64,000 nt of DNA, taken from Calycina herbarum (taxonomy: Eukaryota > Ascomycota > Leotiomycetes > Helotiales > Pezizellaceae). The notes under the pieces are model-generated. The model worked only from the letters and a program-made list of their open reading frames with translations, was not told the DNA's origin and searched no databases. Position numbers and translations under genes: made by a program. Location: contig LLEY01000064.1 in the NCBI GenBank assembly GCA_001414485.1, positions 62,001 to 126,000 on the forward strand. The letters run 5' to 3'. Each line of letters begins with the position of its first letter. Position 1 is the stretch's first letter. Shown piece after piece: positions 1 through 13,149 of the stretch.

Positions 1-439
1 TCACGTTATACGTAGTAAGTAGTCTAGACAGAGCTCTAATAGGATAAGATACGATATCTAGGAAATAGAAGGTAATATAAAAGGGAATTAGTAATATAAA
101 GGTATTTAGGTATTCTAGGATCTTATTATTAGATAACTGTTAGAAGTTATATAATAGATTCTATTAGATCCTATAGAGGATCTATAGAGATCTAGGGATC
201 TATACCTATATAGAGATCTAGATAGTACAGAAGGTTTTATATATATACTAGCACGTCTGCTATTAGATAGAAGCTTCGTACTTAACTTTAGTTATCAATC
301 TTATTATCTTATTTAACATCTTTAATATAAGTAATAAGTTTATTTCTAAGTAAACATCCCGGCGTATCTATACTTCTTACTTATATACTAACTTTCGAGA
401 CTTAGTTATCTTTGTTTAGTTCGTTTAAGTTTCGTTATA
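1..439 (+). repeat. Family-A gypsy LTR, cut at the window start
   Basis: Long terminal repeat of the family seen again at 6845, 23229, 29830, 32289, 50042 and 52186. The first nine or so bases of the LTR (TGTTACGAA-type start) lie outside the window. It ends in the family's TTCGTTATA, a RIP-altered form of TTCGTTACA. The sequence after 439 lacks the TTAAG primer-binding motif that follows every 5' LTR of this family, so this is a 3' LTR or a solo LTR, not the start of an element. Confidence 0.85.
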
Positions 440-1639
440 AATAGTATAATATTAACTAAAGAGTATAGAAGATCGAGGTTTACGTCTATATATATATAGC
501 TATACTATTATATATAACGCTATACCTAATCGGGACTAGCTACGGCTATACCCTAGTTAGACTAAACTATATATTTTCTTAATAAATTACTTAATACTAG
601 AATAAGCTATTATATAATAAAAGATATTATAAGATTATTTTATAATAATACGAACTAGATACTACTCTAGAAGAGATATATAGAAGTACGTTCGAATAGA
701 ATTTTATATATAGATACTAGACTCTAATATAAAGGAAAAGACTAAATTAGTCTTTCTTAATAGAGAGAAGATTACTATTTATAAGAGGTTTAGATAATAG
801 TAAGTTTAGAAGCTATCTAGCTATTCTAAATCTTGAAATAATATCTATATCGTATTCTATTTAGTACGTAGACTCGGTAATTATAATTTCGATTATTATA
901 ATTAATTCCTAATAGTTCTATTATATTCTCTCTTCTTAAAAAGACTCGTCTTTAAGGCTTTATATTATTAGTATAGTATCGATATAGTATTAGTAGACGG
1001 TGTCTATAGGTAGTAGTATTATCGTTTATAGTTTAAATCGTAGTTTATTAGTCGTCTTTTATATAATAATAGCGATAAACAAAAGAAAGAGATCTAATTA
1101 GCTATTAGATAGAAGTTAGTAGACTATAGTAGTATTTATAAAACCTTTTTTCGTAGATTAATCTCTCTTACTTCTGTCTAATAAGCTAAATTCCTTCTAT
1201 AAAGACTCTCTTTAAAAGGCCTTCGTTCTCGTCTACGTCTCTAGAAAAGAGTATAAGAAGAGAGAGAATTCGCTTAATTCTCTCTATCTCGAATATCTAA
1301 TAATACTTCGTTTCTAAGACTACTAGAGCTCTTAAACGTAGAGCTATAGCCTAAACCTTCTTTAGAGAGATTAGAGAAGCTATAGACTACTACTTTAGTA
1401 CTACTCTTAATAGTATCTCTCTAGAACTCCTACTCTTTCTCTAAGCCTTTTATACTTAAGTAGCTGACCTTAGCCTTGCTTTCTACTAGATATATACTAA
1501 AGAGACCTTATCTCTACTCTCTTTAGCCTTTAATACTTACTCTAAGTATAGAGACGCCTCTACGCTCTCGTTAACTCTCTTCTCTCTTCTAAGCCTTATA
1601 AGGAAAATTTTATACGTATAGACTATAAAGAATACCTTA

Positions 1640-2790
1640 ATATCTAAGAACAAAGCTAAAGCTATAAATATAATAATAATAACAACTATACTATCTCTCT
1701 CTTCTACTACTTCTAAGCTATAGAAGAATAAGAGATCCTCGGCTAAATCTAACTTTAAAGTCTTTGTTTAACTATTACTAGACTCTCTTAATAGAAACTA
1801 TTCTGTCTTAACTATCTATCTTATACTTTATAACCTAAAAATAAGCTATAAAGAGCTTGTTTAAGAAGTACTCTTAGTTAACTCTAGGTTTGTTATTATA
1901 CTTAAAAGTAAAGAAGTCTTAGATACTCTTTTATTAATAAAGAGAGCTTTTATCTAAACTCTATTATTTATAGCTAGAATAGAGGTCTTGTAAGAACAGG
2001 TAGTATATTATATATTAGATATACCTTGAAGTAGAGAAACTATCTAGATTAGTAAGGAAGAAATAATTTTATTAACTCTTATCTCTACTATAGCTAAAGT
2101 AGTAGCTACTATAATAAAAGAGTAAATTAGAATAGTATCTATAAAAGTAGACATAGCTTCTAGCTTCCTTTCGAATAAACTGTTCTATACTTCTTAGATT
2201 ATATTCTTTAAAAAAGAAGAGATAAGAGCCTCTTATACTATCTTAGATATAACGTCTCTTCTTAGCAGACGAGCTTTTCTTAAGTAACTTCTTAAAATCT
2301 CTACTATAATATAGTACTTAAAGTACTAGATATAGTATAACTTATAAAACTATAGTAAGAATTAACAGTGTTATATATATAGTAGTACTAAATACTTAGA
2401 AGTCTTCTATCTAAGGTATATTAAACACTCTTAATATAAATTAAAATACTTATACTATAGTAGACCTTACGTCTCTAACGACCTTATATATCAACTCTGA
2501 TTAAAAGCCTCTAGACTCTCTTCTTTAATTAGGAATAAGCGAGCTATTTATTAAGTATATAATAAGATATATATAAGAAGAGAGGAAGACTCGTTTTATA
2601 GTAACGTAGATACTAAAATAAACCGCTCTACTACCTTCTCCTCTCTCTTAAAGCTAAGTAAAAAGGTACTTACGAATATAGAAAAGAACTACTCTTCTTT
2701 CTCTCTTTTAAACCTCTTCTCTTAGCTAGAAAGCCTAGATCCTTACCTCTCTCCTCTATAAATAAACGAGGTCTTTTAAGATAATACTAC
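1640..2790 (+). pseudogene. LINE ORF1 (gag-like RNA-binding protein) remnant
   Basis: Decayed first ORF of the LINE, probably the nucleic-acid-binding protein that packages LINE RNA. The clearest part is at about 2410-2500, where a translated run resembles tandem CCHC knuckles with cysteines turned to tyrosine, ending in a YSRPYVSNDLI-like segment. TGT to TAT is the expected RIP outcome. The rest is a low-complexity serine, leucine and lysine-rich reading with many TAG and TAA stops. The assignment rests mainly on position upstream of ORF2, and the limits are approximate. Confidence 0.45.
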
Positions 2791-5700
2791 TTCTAAGTCT
2801 TATAAATTAATATATATAAGTCTAGTAAGTACTAGAAGCTAGTACTTTAACTAGCTTACTCTAAGCGAGTAGATATAGTACTTATCTAAGAACTATATAT
2901 TTATTAAAAGGAGATTAGTTACTAGATTATAAAACGTTATCTAAACTACTACTACTTTATATCTATCTACGACTAGAATAATAACCTTTCTAGAGTACTT
3001 ACTTTTATATAAAAAGAAGCGAGTATTCTTATAAGTTAACAGTTCTCTATTACACCCTCGCTTAAATACCGAGACCTTGTTTATATCGAGATTACCTTCT
3101 CTTAAGACCTTCTATTATATATACTTAACGTATATAACGCTCTTCTAGATACTAAGAGAGTAGAAGAGGCTGTTAATTATATTCTTAGCTTAGTATATAT
3201 TCTTATAACTAATACTCTAATAGCCGGCGACTTTAACCTAAAGAGCTAGCTCTAGTAGCCGGACTTCCTAGATTAGAAAAGTATATAGTTCTCTCTGCTT
3301 ATTAACTAGATAGAGAATAGAGAGCTATAGCTCTCTACCTCTTCTGATATATAAACTTATAACCTTAGTAACACTTTTAACCTAGTCTTTTACTCTAGTA
3401 ACCTCTTCTAAAGAGAGGCTACTACCGAGGTTAACCTTATATTTAAGTGTAGCTCTAACTACTTTCTACTTCTTACTCGACTTCTATATATAGAAAACTT
3501 AACTATAAAGGACTTCTCTCTTAAACTTAGCTCTTTTAATATTAAAACCTTTAAGATAATTTTTTAAGAAAAGCTTAAAGTTTAATAGCTATACGAACTT
3601 ATAAAGTAACTAGACTTAGACTTACTAAAGACCTTAGTAGGATTTATTACTAAGAGTATATATAGCGTATATCTTAGTAGTACTAAGCAAGGGCTAGAGT
3701 ATAGATTTAAATACTCTTAGTAGAATAAGAAGTACTAGACTATAGCTACTAAGGTAAGAAAGATACAAAGGCTTAATACAAGTCTATAGATCTTAAAAGG
3801 TCTCTAGAAAGGTCTAAGATAGGAAATCTAGAAAGTAAAGAGAAAACACTTCTATAACCTAGTTAATAAAGCTACGAAGAGTAAAGATATATTTAAAATT
3901 TATAAGTAGTACTAGAGTACTAGAATCTATAGATCTCTCTTTTTAAGAGACTCGGCTAGCTAACTAGGCTTTTCTACTTAAGAAAAGCAGAATATCCTAG
4001 TATAAGAGCTACTTATAAATAAGGCTAAAGTTAGAAATATTTTATTTAATACTCTAACTACCTCTACCTAGTCTCTTCTCTAGATAGACCTTACGCTATA
4101 TAAGGTCGAGGAATCGATTCTTAGGAAAGCTTCTACTATACTAGGAGAAGACGAGCTAGTAATAGAGGTTCTTAAAGCTGTCTAGTACTAGATCTTATAT
4201 CTTATTCTCTCTCTATTCAAAGGCTATATAAAGACAGGTTCCTACTTAAAGATCTTTCGTACTACTATTATTACTATTATCTTAAAGCCTAATAAGAAAG
4301 ATAAGTCGTCTTCTTAAGTATATTACCTAATCACTCTACTCTTAGTCCTAGGAAAAGAGCTTAAAAGGCTTCTTATAAAGAGAGCCTTCTAGATAGCTAT
4401 TAAGTACTCTGTTTAAGAGTAAAACTAGTTTAAAGCTCTCTTTTTAAGAGCTACTATAGACCTAACTACTTACTTTACCTTTGATATAAAAATAGCTCTT
4501 ATAGATAAATAAGAAGCCTCTCTTCTTATACTTAATATTAAAAAGGCCTTTAATATAGTACTTCCTAGTCGTCTAATTAAAAGGCTAAGATAGTAAGATT
4601 AGCTATATTATTTTATTAAATAAGTTACCTCTTTCTTATCTAATAGACTAGTAAAAGTAAAACTAGATAAGAAGATAGAAATATCTACCTCGCTTTAATA
4701 TAGGCTTCTCTAAAGCTTATCTATCTCGTCTATCCTCTTTATACTCTATATATAACCTCTCTTTAGCTTAGAGATTAGCTCTCTCCTAGAATTATAGAGA
4801 TTTAGCTACGCGGACGATATTAGATTACTTACTTTTAGGCTTTTAAAGTTAAGAAATATTAAGGTTCTTATAAAGCAGGTAGCTAGCGCGCTAGAGTAAA
4901 GTATAGATAAGGGTATTACTTTTAATACTAAGATATCTAAACTTATATACTTCTTCTATAAAAGAAAGTAAAAAGAGAGAGACATCTGTCTCTCTCTCTC
5001 TATTATAGTTAAAGAGAAGATAATAGAGCCTACGTAAGAGCTTTAGTAGCTTAGTATCTTCTTTAACCTCTGTCTTACGTTCTATAGCTATGTTAAAAGA
5101 ATAGTAAGTAAGGTTACACTTATAGCTAATACTCTTAAAGGAATAATAAATATAATAAGAGGCTTACTCTCTTATTTGCTTAAGTAAGCTGTTACTACTT
5201 ATATTTTATCGATTATCTACTTTAGAAGCGAGACCTAGTATCTTAGATAAACGAGAGTAAAAACAGACTAAGTAGATATTATAAACAACTAGATTAGCTG
5301 TTATCTAACTCTCTTAGACAGAGTAGTAGTAAAATATACTAGGATTATTCTCCTAGTTTATAAGACTATCTCTACTTTAGTACTTCTTATAGAATCGAGC
5401 CTCTTAGCTGTTAAGATTACTCTTATAGTAAGAAGTAGAGTATTAGAGACGAGAACTCGATAGCTTAACTTAGTATACCCGCTTAAACGATATATAAGTA
5501 ACCTTTACTCTAAAGCTAGGCTTATTTACCGCTCTTATAAAGCTCTCTCTCTCTTAGAAGAAATCGATCTAATATAAGACCTCTTATAGAATAGAGAGTT
5601 TAACTAGTAAGCCCGCCTTCTTAAGATAGTAGGTCTAAGCCTTAGTAGTAATAAGAACTTCTATAAAGCTGAATTTCTTGAATTCCTTACCTCTGTCTCG

Positions 5701-6560
5701 TCTATAAACCTAGTTATATTTACTAACAGCTCTTACTTAGACGACAAAAGTACTAGTAGAGATATATATCTTATAAGAGAAGAGGTTATTCTAAATATAA
5801 GGCTCTTCCTCTTTAGTAGAATATTAGAGATATATAATATAGAAGCTAAAGTTGCCTTATATAGTCTAGAACTTACTCTAGACTTCCCTTTCTAAGCTTT
5901 AGATATAAAGTACTAGATTTGCCTTAATAACCTTAAAGCTATACTATAGTTAACTTACTAATTATATAGTACTTTATAAGAGACTTTTAATAAGATATTC
6001 GACTTAATATAATTATATCTTAGGAAGATATAAATAAGATAGTGTTCTAGCTATATAGGAATCCGTAGTAATAAGATTATAGATAAAGCTATAAAGAAAG
6101 CGGCTTAATTAATCTCTTCTAGTTTCTCTTCTCTACTCTATATAGCTATGCTTAAGAGAGAGATAAGAGAGATAGAGGTAAAGCTTATAAACTAGCTCTA
6201 GTAGACGATACTCCTAGATCTTTATAAAGACCTAGGACTTACTTCCTAGCTTCTGAAATCTAAGACTCTCTAGTTAATAAGAGAGGTCCTAGCTTAGCTA
6301 ATTATAGCTTAAACCAGACATAGAGACTTTATAGTATACTACCTTCGCTTCTTCTATCTAGACACGCTACTTAAATCAGAGGAGTATAAGTATAGAATAG
6401 CTAAAACCTAATTCTATCTACTCTTTTATAGACTAATAAATAATAAAGATCTAAGACTATTAGCTAAGGCTAAAAGAAACTCTTAACTTCTCTTTAGTCT
6501 TTACTATAAGGAACTCTTTAGTAAGGTCTACTCTAAGACTAAGTTCTATACTAAGATCTA
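2790..6560 (+). pseudogene. LINE ORF2: AP endonuclease, reverse transcriptase, RNase H
   Basis: Decayed polyprotein that would nick DNA and reverse-transcribe the LINE at the target. The endonuclease is marked by LIAGDFNL at about 3215-3240, the conserved GDFN of apurinic-type LINE endonucleases. The reverse transcriptase runs from about 4260 to 4900. The block LLILNIKKAFNIVLP near 4525-4560 matches the first catalytic motif with Asp changed to Asn, and SYADDIRLL near 4800-4830 is an intact YADD box. RNase H follows, with VIFTNSSYLDDKS near 5708-5745, its catalytic Asp also turned to Asn. A C-terminal RNase H is typical of the Tad clade. In-frame TAG and TAA codons are scattered throughout. 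Confidence 0.8.
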
Positions 6561-6844
6561 TTCTATAAGATAGCTTAACTCTTCTTTCTTTTTCTTTTTC
6601 TTTTATTTATATATCTTCTTTATTTTTCTCTAATTCTAAAAGCTAATTAAAGATAAGAGCTGTTCTAGAAGTAGAGCTTCTTTTTAAACTATCTCTTATA
6701 AATTAGCTCTCTCGTTTATACTTTCTATAGTCTAGAGTACCTCTCTAGCGTTATTTACTCTCTTTTAGAACTCTTTTAGAACTTAGTCTATACGAGCTAT
6801 TCTTCGCTTAACGTTAAATAGTAATAAATAAATAAATAAATATA

Positions 6845-7298
6845 TATTATAAATCACGTTTTACGTAGTAAGTAGTTTAGACGACGCTCTAATAGAATAA
6901 GATATAACGTCTAGGAAATAGAAGATAATATAAGAAAGAATTAGTAATATAGAGGTATTTTAGAATTCTAAGATCTTACTATTAGAAGTCTATTAGAAAT
7001 CACGTAATATATATATCGCTTATATTAACAAGCGATATAAGCGATATATCGCTAGTATCGACAGGTGATACAGGTAATAGAGAAGAATAAAGGTTCTATA
7101 TAAGACTAGTACGTCTACTATTAGATAGGAGCTTCGTACTTAACTTTAGTTATTAATCTTATTACTTTACTTTAATATCTTTAATATAAGTAATAAGTTT
7201 ACCTCTAAGTAAATATAATATAATAGCTGTCTTCTTTACTATATACTAACTATTAAACTCGATACTTTTATAGTTAGTTAGATACCGGTTTCGTTATA
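6845..7298 (+). repeat. 5' LTR of A0
   Basis: 454-bp LTR beginning TATTATAAATC (a RIP-altered TGTTACGAATC) and ending TTTCGTTATA. A TATATAAGA-type TATA element lies near 7099. Two bases after the LTR, TTAAGTAT at 7301-7308 is nearly complementary to GTACTTAA inside the LTR at about 7135, the same arrangement as in A1 to A3. A GCGATATA-rich imperfect repeat lies at about 7018-7055, specific to this copy. Confidence 0.85.
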
Positions 7299-7339
7299 TA
7301 TTAAGTATCTACTTCTAAGTTAATACTATTATAATAACT

Positions 7340-8240
7340 TTATATTAGACACCTGTCTCCGCTACTAGCTCTATAGTACTAGCTTAAGTAGTCGCTGCTA
7401 TATATTATAATTGAATTAAAGTTAAGATTCTAAACTCTTACTTTAGTAAACGAACTAAGCTCTAAAGCTTCTTACTCTAGTACGAAATATATATCGTCTT
7501 TAACTTTATAGAATTTACTAACAACTTAGAAAAAACTATATAAGCTACTACATTCTTATATAGACTAGCTCTCGACTAGATTAAGATATTCTTATAAGAC
7601 TACCTTAAATCTCTAGAAACAGATTAAGCTAAGAATCGATAAGACGAGATAAATAAGATTTTTAGAACTTAGATAGAATTTAAGAGAAAGATTAGAAGAG
7701 TGTTTAGAGATATTAATATAGAAAGGACTATTAAATAGTAATTATTAGAATTATAACAGAAGAAGTTAGCTACTAACTATATAGTACGCTTCTAGTAGTT
7801 CGCTAATAGAGTAGAATAGAAAGACTTAGCTCTTAAGACCTACTTTTATAAGAGACTTAAGAGCTATATAAAAGACGAGATATTCTATAAAGAACGACTA
7901 GAAGACCTTAGTAAAATAATCGACCTTTCTATTAAAATCGATAATCGAGCTTATAAACGAAGTCTTAAAAGAAAAGACTAGTATAGTTATTACTCTATCT
8001 AACGTAGAAGGTTAAGACGTAGCTAATAGCTATAACTAATAGAACTAGATACGATAAAGAAAAAACCCTTTAAGAAGAGAGGTCTTTTCTAAGAAGAACG
8101 TACTAAACGACGTAAATAGAACTTATATTACTTATATAACCTTTCTAGCTATAGAGTAAACGAGTATAGTAAAAAGAACGCGAAGAAATTATAGAAAGAA
8201 AAGAAGTATCTTAGTACTACTTAGTAATATATAGTAGTAG
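7340..8240 (+). pseudogene. A0 gag (capsid/nucleocapsid) remnant
   Basis: Degraded retrotransposon Gag, which would form the virus-like particle. The middle (about 7600-7950) resembles the Retrotrans_gag fold region shared with A2, including a KIDNRAYKRSLKRK run. The end (about 8125-8175) reads YYLYNLSSYRVNEYSKK, a CCHC zinc knuckle whose cysteines and histidine have become tyrosine or serine. TAG replaces probable Gln and Trp codons throughout. The Gag sequence differs more from A1 and A3 than the pol regions do. Confidence 0.75.
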
Positions 8241-9289
8241 TACTTGAAAAACAAGAGCTTACGAAAGAAGAGCTTAAAGCACGTAGATACGAAACCTAGG
8301 TTAAATATAACGAAGAAACCAGTAGTATATAAGACACTAATAATAGTAGTAATCTACTTCTTAAAGAATACTACGATACGCGATCTAAAGAAGAGTATAT
8401 ATTACCTCTTTAAGTAGAATATAAGTCGCTACTCTCGACTAGTTCTTTAGAATTATTAGACTTATTATCTAGTTCAGAAGAAGAAGTTCGAGATATAAGC
8501 TTTAAGATAGAAGAGACCTAGGTCTTTATAAAGACATTTAACTAAGGAAATCGCTAAGTATATATAGATAATTAGAAACTAGATTTTTAAAGCTCTTATA
8601 CTATATAAGGAATTAAACCGACTCTTTTAATAATATACATAGTTATAAGAGATAATCTAGAGATAATAACTCTAGTTAGTCTAATTACTAGACGAGAAAC
8701 TATTAAGAAAAAAGAACCCGAACATAGCTAAAGATAAATTAAGAAACCTAGCTATTCTAAAGTAATAGACGTATTAAAAGTTTATAATATTTAGAAAGAA
8801 ACTAGTACGTAGATATAGTAAGTTCTAATAGGATTTATAAGACGATTTAAAACACCTTTTCTTAGAACGCTATCTAAGAACGTTATACTAGAAAAAGATA
8901 GACGATATATTATAGTCGTAGTAATCGGGAATAATAGAATAATATTTAGAAAATACGACTTATAAGAGTTATTTAGTATACTTTTCTAGGAACGATAGAA
9001 ATATAATATATCTAGATAAGTAGAGATAGAACTAGAGGAATTCTACTATCTATCTATAGAGGAATTATAGTCTACGAAGATAATATAAGAGATAATAATA
9101 TAATAGATACGATATCAACTACGTACTACTATAGACTAGTTAACCTAGAAACGATTTAAGAGAACCTTACTAGAACTCGCTAGAATCGTAGAAGGCTAAT
9201 AAATATACGAAGTAGCTTTATCTAACGAAGAAAAAGTAACGTTCTTTTCTTAGTCTTAAGTCTAATTAGTTAGAGAAAAGAACTTAAAG

Positions 9290-11200
9290 AATTAGATATT
9301 TAAGATTTACTATATTAAACTAGAGATATATACTACTTTAGAAGAAAGATAGATAATAGTAACTATAAAAATATAGAGAAAAGAACTATAAGTTATAATT
9401 AACTTAGAAGTAATAGATAACTTTCTTTCTCTAATAGCTTTAAGAAAGCTAAACGTTCTAATTAAGAAGATAAAACTATACTATCTAAGAGTAGTCGATA
9501 GAATAGATATCACTTACTAGAATAGAGTTATTAATTAGTAAACTATTCTAATAAAAACTAATATTAAAAGATATCTCTTAGATATATAATTCGATATTAT
9601 TAAAATAGAGAGTAAGAAAGTAATACTTAGTATACTATAGATTCGAGAATATAATCTAGATATTTACTAGAAGACTAGAATAGTAACCTTTAGCTAATAT
9701 AATTATATAGGTTTGTAATTTTAACTATAAGATAGAAACAAGGTTAGTACTACCTTTTCTAATATATCTAGATATCTAGCCTAGAGTTCTTTATAAGTTA
9801 GTAAGAAAGCTAAACCAGAGATATCTATATAGTATAAAGAATTTAAGGAATTATTTAAAAATCTAAAGAATATATATACTCTTCTTAAATATTAACTATA
9901 GAATTATAAGATTAAATTAAAAGAGAGTTAGAATCTTAAGAAGTAGAAGCTTTAGCCTTATAATTAGAGGAACCTATAGCTTCTTAAGAAGTATATATAA
10001 GAAGGAATTCGAAAAGAATATATCTAAAAATCGAACTCGCTAATAGCTTCTAATATACTTATTATATTTAAGAAGGATAATCTAAATAGAAGAGTTTATA
10101 TTAACTATTAAGATATTAATAATATAATAGTTAAGAACGCTTACTTATTATCGGAAGGCTAGTACTTATAAGATAATGTCGGTATAATCAGAGTGAATAG
10201 CACTCCACGTGACCTTCTCGCTTAAGGTCTATTTAAGTAAACCGAGTAGCTAACTTTACTCGGTATATACGAACGATAATATACTCTTTTTATATCATAC
10301 TATTAGCTACTAAGTTATACTAACAGATAAGTTAGAAAGAGCTAAGAAATTTATAAAACTCGACTAAAGAAACGTCTTTAGCTTGATATAAATTAAGTAA
10401 GAAGATAAATAGAAGATAGTATTTATCTTACTATTAGACTTCTATAAGTATATAGTAATACTATTTAGATTAACTAACGCGCTAGCTACTTATTAGAGAT
10501 AGAATAATAAAATACTAGAGGATCTTCTAGGAGTAACTATTATTTATTACTTAGATAATATTCTTATATTTTCTAAGTTTAAAGAGAAATATAAGAGGTA
10601 TATTAGAGAAGTCTTACGAAGACTTACTATAGTAGACTCTTACTTTAAGCTTTCGAAGTATAAATTCAGAGTAACTTATATAACTTTTCTTAGTTATAAA
10701 ATCTCTCTAGAATAAATAGAGATAGACTTAGAAAAAGTTAGAGCGATCTTAGAATAGAAATTACTAGAGAACGTTAAGAATATTTAATTATTCTAAGGAT
10801 TTACTAACTTTTATTAATAGTTTATTAAAGGTTATACTAGAATCTCTAAGCTAATAAGGAATCTTACTAAAAAAGACGTTCTATTTAGATAAGATAAGAT
10901 TATAGAAAAAGTATTCTAGGAAATTAAAAGACGATTTATAGAGGAACTAATTCTCTAGAATTATAATACTAATAAACTAAGTACTATTAAGACAGACGCT
11001 TTAGACATAGTAGTCGCTGTTATATACCTTTAATCTAATAATAAAGAGAAGCTTATATCTGTAGTATACTTCTCTAAGATATTAAACGCTGTCTAATAGA
11101 ACTATAGTATCTTTAAGAAAGAACTTCTTACTATAGTCCTAGCTCTTAAATATTAGAGGATCTACTTTTAAGATACGAAGTACTAGATAATTATAAGAGT
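9290..11200 (+). pseudogene. A0 pol, first part: protease, RT, RNase H
   Basis: Degraded Pol. The protease region near 9390-9450 reads VIINLEVIDNFLSLIALRKLNV, aligning with the retropepsin active-site segment of A1 (IIDSG) with the site lost. RT follows, and its catalytic box is YYLDNILIF near 10545-10575, where YLDD has become YLDN. RNase H starts near 10990 with IKTDALDIVVAVI, retaining the first Asp. The frame is interrupted by the solo LTR at 10177-10325 and broken off by element B at 11200. Translation resumes after 16839 with a tract expected at this point (IVLTNYKKF). Confidence 0.8.
10177..10325 (+). repeat. Solo LTR of the Copia family, TSD GATAA
   Basis: 149-bp insertion in the A0 reverse transcriptase, starting TGTCGGTATAA and ending TTATACTAACA, so the ends are short inverted repeats with TG and CA termini. 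GATAA is duplicated exactly on both sides (10172-10176 and 10326-10330). It is homologous, in opposite orientation, to 18786-18936, which lies directly behind the Copia pol. It contains an inverted repeat ACCGAGTA/TACTCGGT and a TTTTATAT element. It retains more CpA and TpG than the surrounding sequence. Confidence 0.8.
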
Positions 11201-11370
11201 TTTTAATTTAGTAAATAAGCTTACTTTTGAGCTCGCTTTTAAGTAGCTCTCTAAGCGAGATTACTAATATCGCGGATATATTCTTCTATAGATATATAAA
11301 TAGCTAAGGAAGAGCTTCTCTCTTTCTTCCTTCTTCGCGAATAATCTATTTCTTAATCTCTACTATAATA
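11201..11370 (+). repeat. 5' LTR of B
   Basis: Starts TATAAGAGTTTTTAA and ends CTCTACTATAATA. It holds a TATATAAA element at about 11293 and an AAGCGAG/CTCGCTT inverted repeat around 11233-11263. Its sequence is closely similar to 16660-16838. Confidence 0.85.
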
Positions 11371-11371
11371 T

Positions 11372-11380
11372 ATTATTTAC
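11372..11380 (+). promoter_or_regulatory. Putative self-priming primer-binding site of B
   Basis: ATTATTTAC starts two bases after the 5' LTR. Its reverse complement GTAAATAAT occurs in the 3' LTR at 16804-16812, about 40 bp downstream of the TATA element, near where the transcript should begin. The 5' LTR copy at 11337-11345 reads GCGAATAAT, so the pairing is only partial there. The layout matches Tf1-like self-priming, in which the RNA's own 5' end primes minus-strand synthesis. Confidence 0.5.
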
Positions 11381-11449
11381 CTTCTTTTTACTTATATAGT
11401 ATATATATCGTCGTTATATTTACTACTCTTAAAACACCTTTTCTCTTAC

Positions 11450-12800
11450 TATCGCCTACTACTCTTACCTCGAATTTACTATATCTAGATTTACTATCTA
11501 AGAACTCTAAGCTACTATTAATAGTAGTACGCTTAAAGCTTTTATTAATAAGAATAAAGACACCTTCTAGTAAAGCTTATAAGACCTACTCTTACTCTAT
11601 AACTAGACTACTATCGACAAAGATACTATAGTATAAGTATAGTATACTATAATATAAGTATAGTATACTACTAAGTAAGCTTAATAATCTACTAAAATAG
11701 ACGCTATATAAGACGCTACTAAGTTTAATAACTTTTAATAACGAAATCTAACGTCTTTACTAAGCTGCTCCTACTTCTATAAGTAACTCTTAAATCAAAG
11801 AGTTATAAAACTAAATCGAGTAACTCTAGATTTATCTCTCTACCTAATTAGCCTCTTACGCTAACCTAGCTATGTTTAGTAATAGCTGCTAATCTGCTAC
11901 TAAGCTACGATTATATATTATTAATCTTAAAGTTAAGCTTTATACTAACTCTAACTAGTTCTCTACTAAATCTAAATAAATAACTTACGTCTTATTAACT
12001 CTAGAGAGAGAAGCACGTAAGTATATCGACCTCTACTTTAATAACGCTAGCGAATTTACTATAATAGCCTTAGTAGAAGATATATTAGATATTCTTTATA
12101 ATAAATTTAGTAATAAGTTTAGCTATAAGAAAGCTTTTATTAAACTTTAAAAAGAGAAGCAGAGCTATCGATTAGCTTTTGAATTCCTCTTCTTCTACTT
12201 ATTATTAGCTACTACTACTAACTCTACTAGATTTAATTATACCTAGAGACTTCTTCTTACTATCTACCTCTCTATTTAAGCTCTTATTCTCGTAGACTCT
12301 CGCTATACCTTAGCTATTAAGCTTAATACCTTAGCTAACCTAATATAAGAGAAAGATAATATTAACTAAACTGTTTATAGTACTTAGTATCTTAAGAATA
12401 ACTCTAGCTCTACTACTACTCTAATTACTCTAGCTTCGACTACTTTACTCTCTAACTCTAATATAATAGATCTTAATATCTTAAAGATTAGAGGAAAACA
12501 CGTCTAGACTTAGAAGAATATTAAGAACAAGACCTAAGCTAATACTCCTAAGTTAAAAGCCGCTTATAAGAAGTTTTAAACAGAGTATAAACTCTATTAC
12601 TACTATAATAATAAGATATATAGCCTTCTAGGTTATACTAAGCCAAAGAAAGCCTACTACTAGAAAGAAGAAAAGGTAAAAAACGTAGATAAGGTTAAAG
12701 GAAAAGCCTAGTCTCTATTAATAGTTACTACTAGAGACGTAGAAATCAGAAGAAAGCTTTAATATTATCGTCGCTAAAGAAAAGGTAGAAGAAGAGCGTA
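11450..12800 (+). pseudogene. B gag remnant
   Basis: Degraded Gag. The central part (about 12040-12180) reads as a typical gypsy capsid segment, with EARKYIDLYFNNASEF and DILDILYNKF runs. The end, around 12585-12640, reads KLYYYYNNKIYSLLGYTKPKK, a CCHC knuckle with Cys turned to Tyr. A small internal tandem repeat of TATAGTATACTA/TATAAGTATAG type sits at 11625-11665. From 12800 to about 13150 the frame continues into the protease-linker region without a clear active site. Confidence 0.7.
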
Positions 12801-13149
12801 ATAGAGGTTTCTTATAAATTAGTTAGTACTAATAATATAAAGCACTCTACTACCTACTTTATACTTAACTCTAATACTAAAGCTAAAGCTTTTATTAATT
12901 CTAATTACGTATAGTAAAACAACTTTACTCTTAAACCCTTAGTAAAACCTCGCTACTGTTATATAGCTAATAGATTACCTTCGTTAGTAGAGAACTTTAC
13001 CTACTTCGTTACTCTTAACCTATATATAAGCTAGTATATCGACTACTAATAACGCTTTTACGTTACTAAGCTTAGCTTTTATAAGGTTATACTTAAGAAG
13101 TCTTAGCTTATAAAACATAACCCTCTAATTAACTAGAGAAAGAACACTT

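Larger units (their letters stand above)
440..6844 (+). mobile_element. Tad-like LINE (non-LTR retrotransposon), RIP-degraded
   Basis: A plus-strand non-LTR retrotransposon fills the space between two family-A LTRs. Its order is a 5' region, a gag-like ORF1 with zinc-knuckle remains, then an ORF2 with endonuclease, reverse transcriptase and RNase H, the architecture of the fungal Tad clade. The 3' end is a short A-rich tail of repeated TAAA units at about 6822-6844. Bases 440 to about 1640 hold nothing I can assign to a protein and probably represent 5' untranslated sequence. Exact 5' end and target duplication were not resolved. Confidence 0.8.

Noticed and set aside
6570..6630. Pyrimidine-rich CTTTTTC tract as an intron or promoter signal
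   Set aside because: It lies in the 3' region of the LINE after RNase H and has no gene beside it.
10177..10325. Short inverted-repeat insertion that could be a MITE
   Set aside because: TG/CA ends, a 5-bp duplication and homology to the LTR next to Copia pol fit a solo LTR better.
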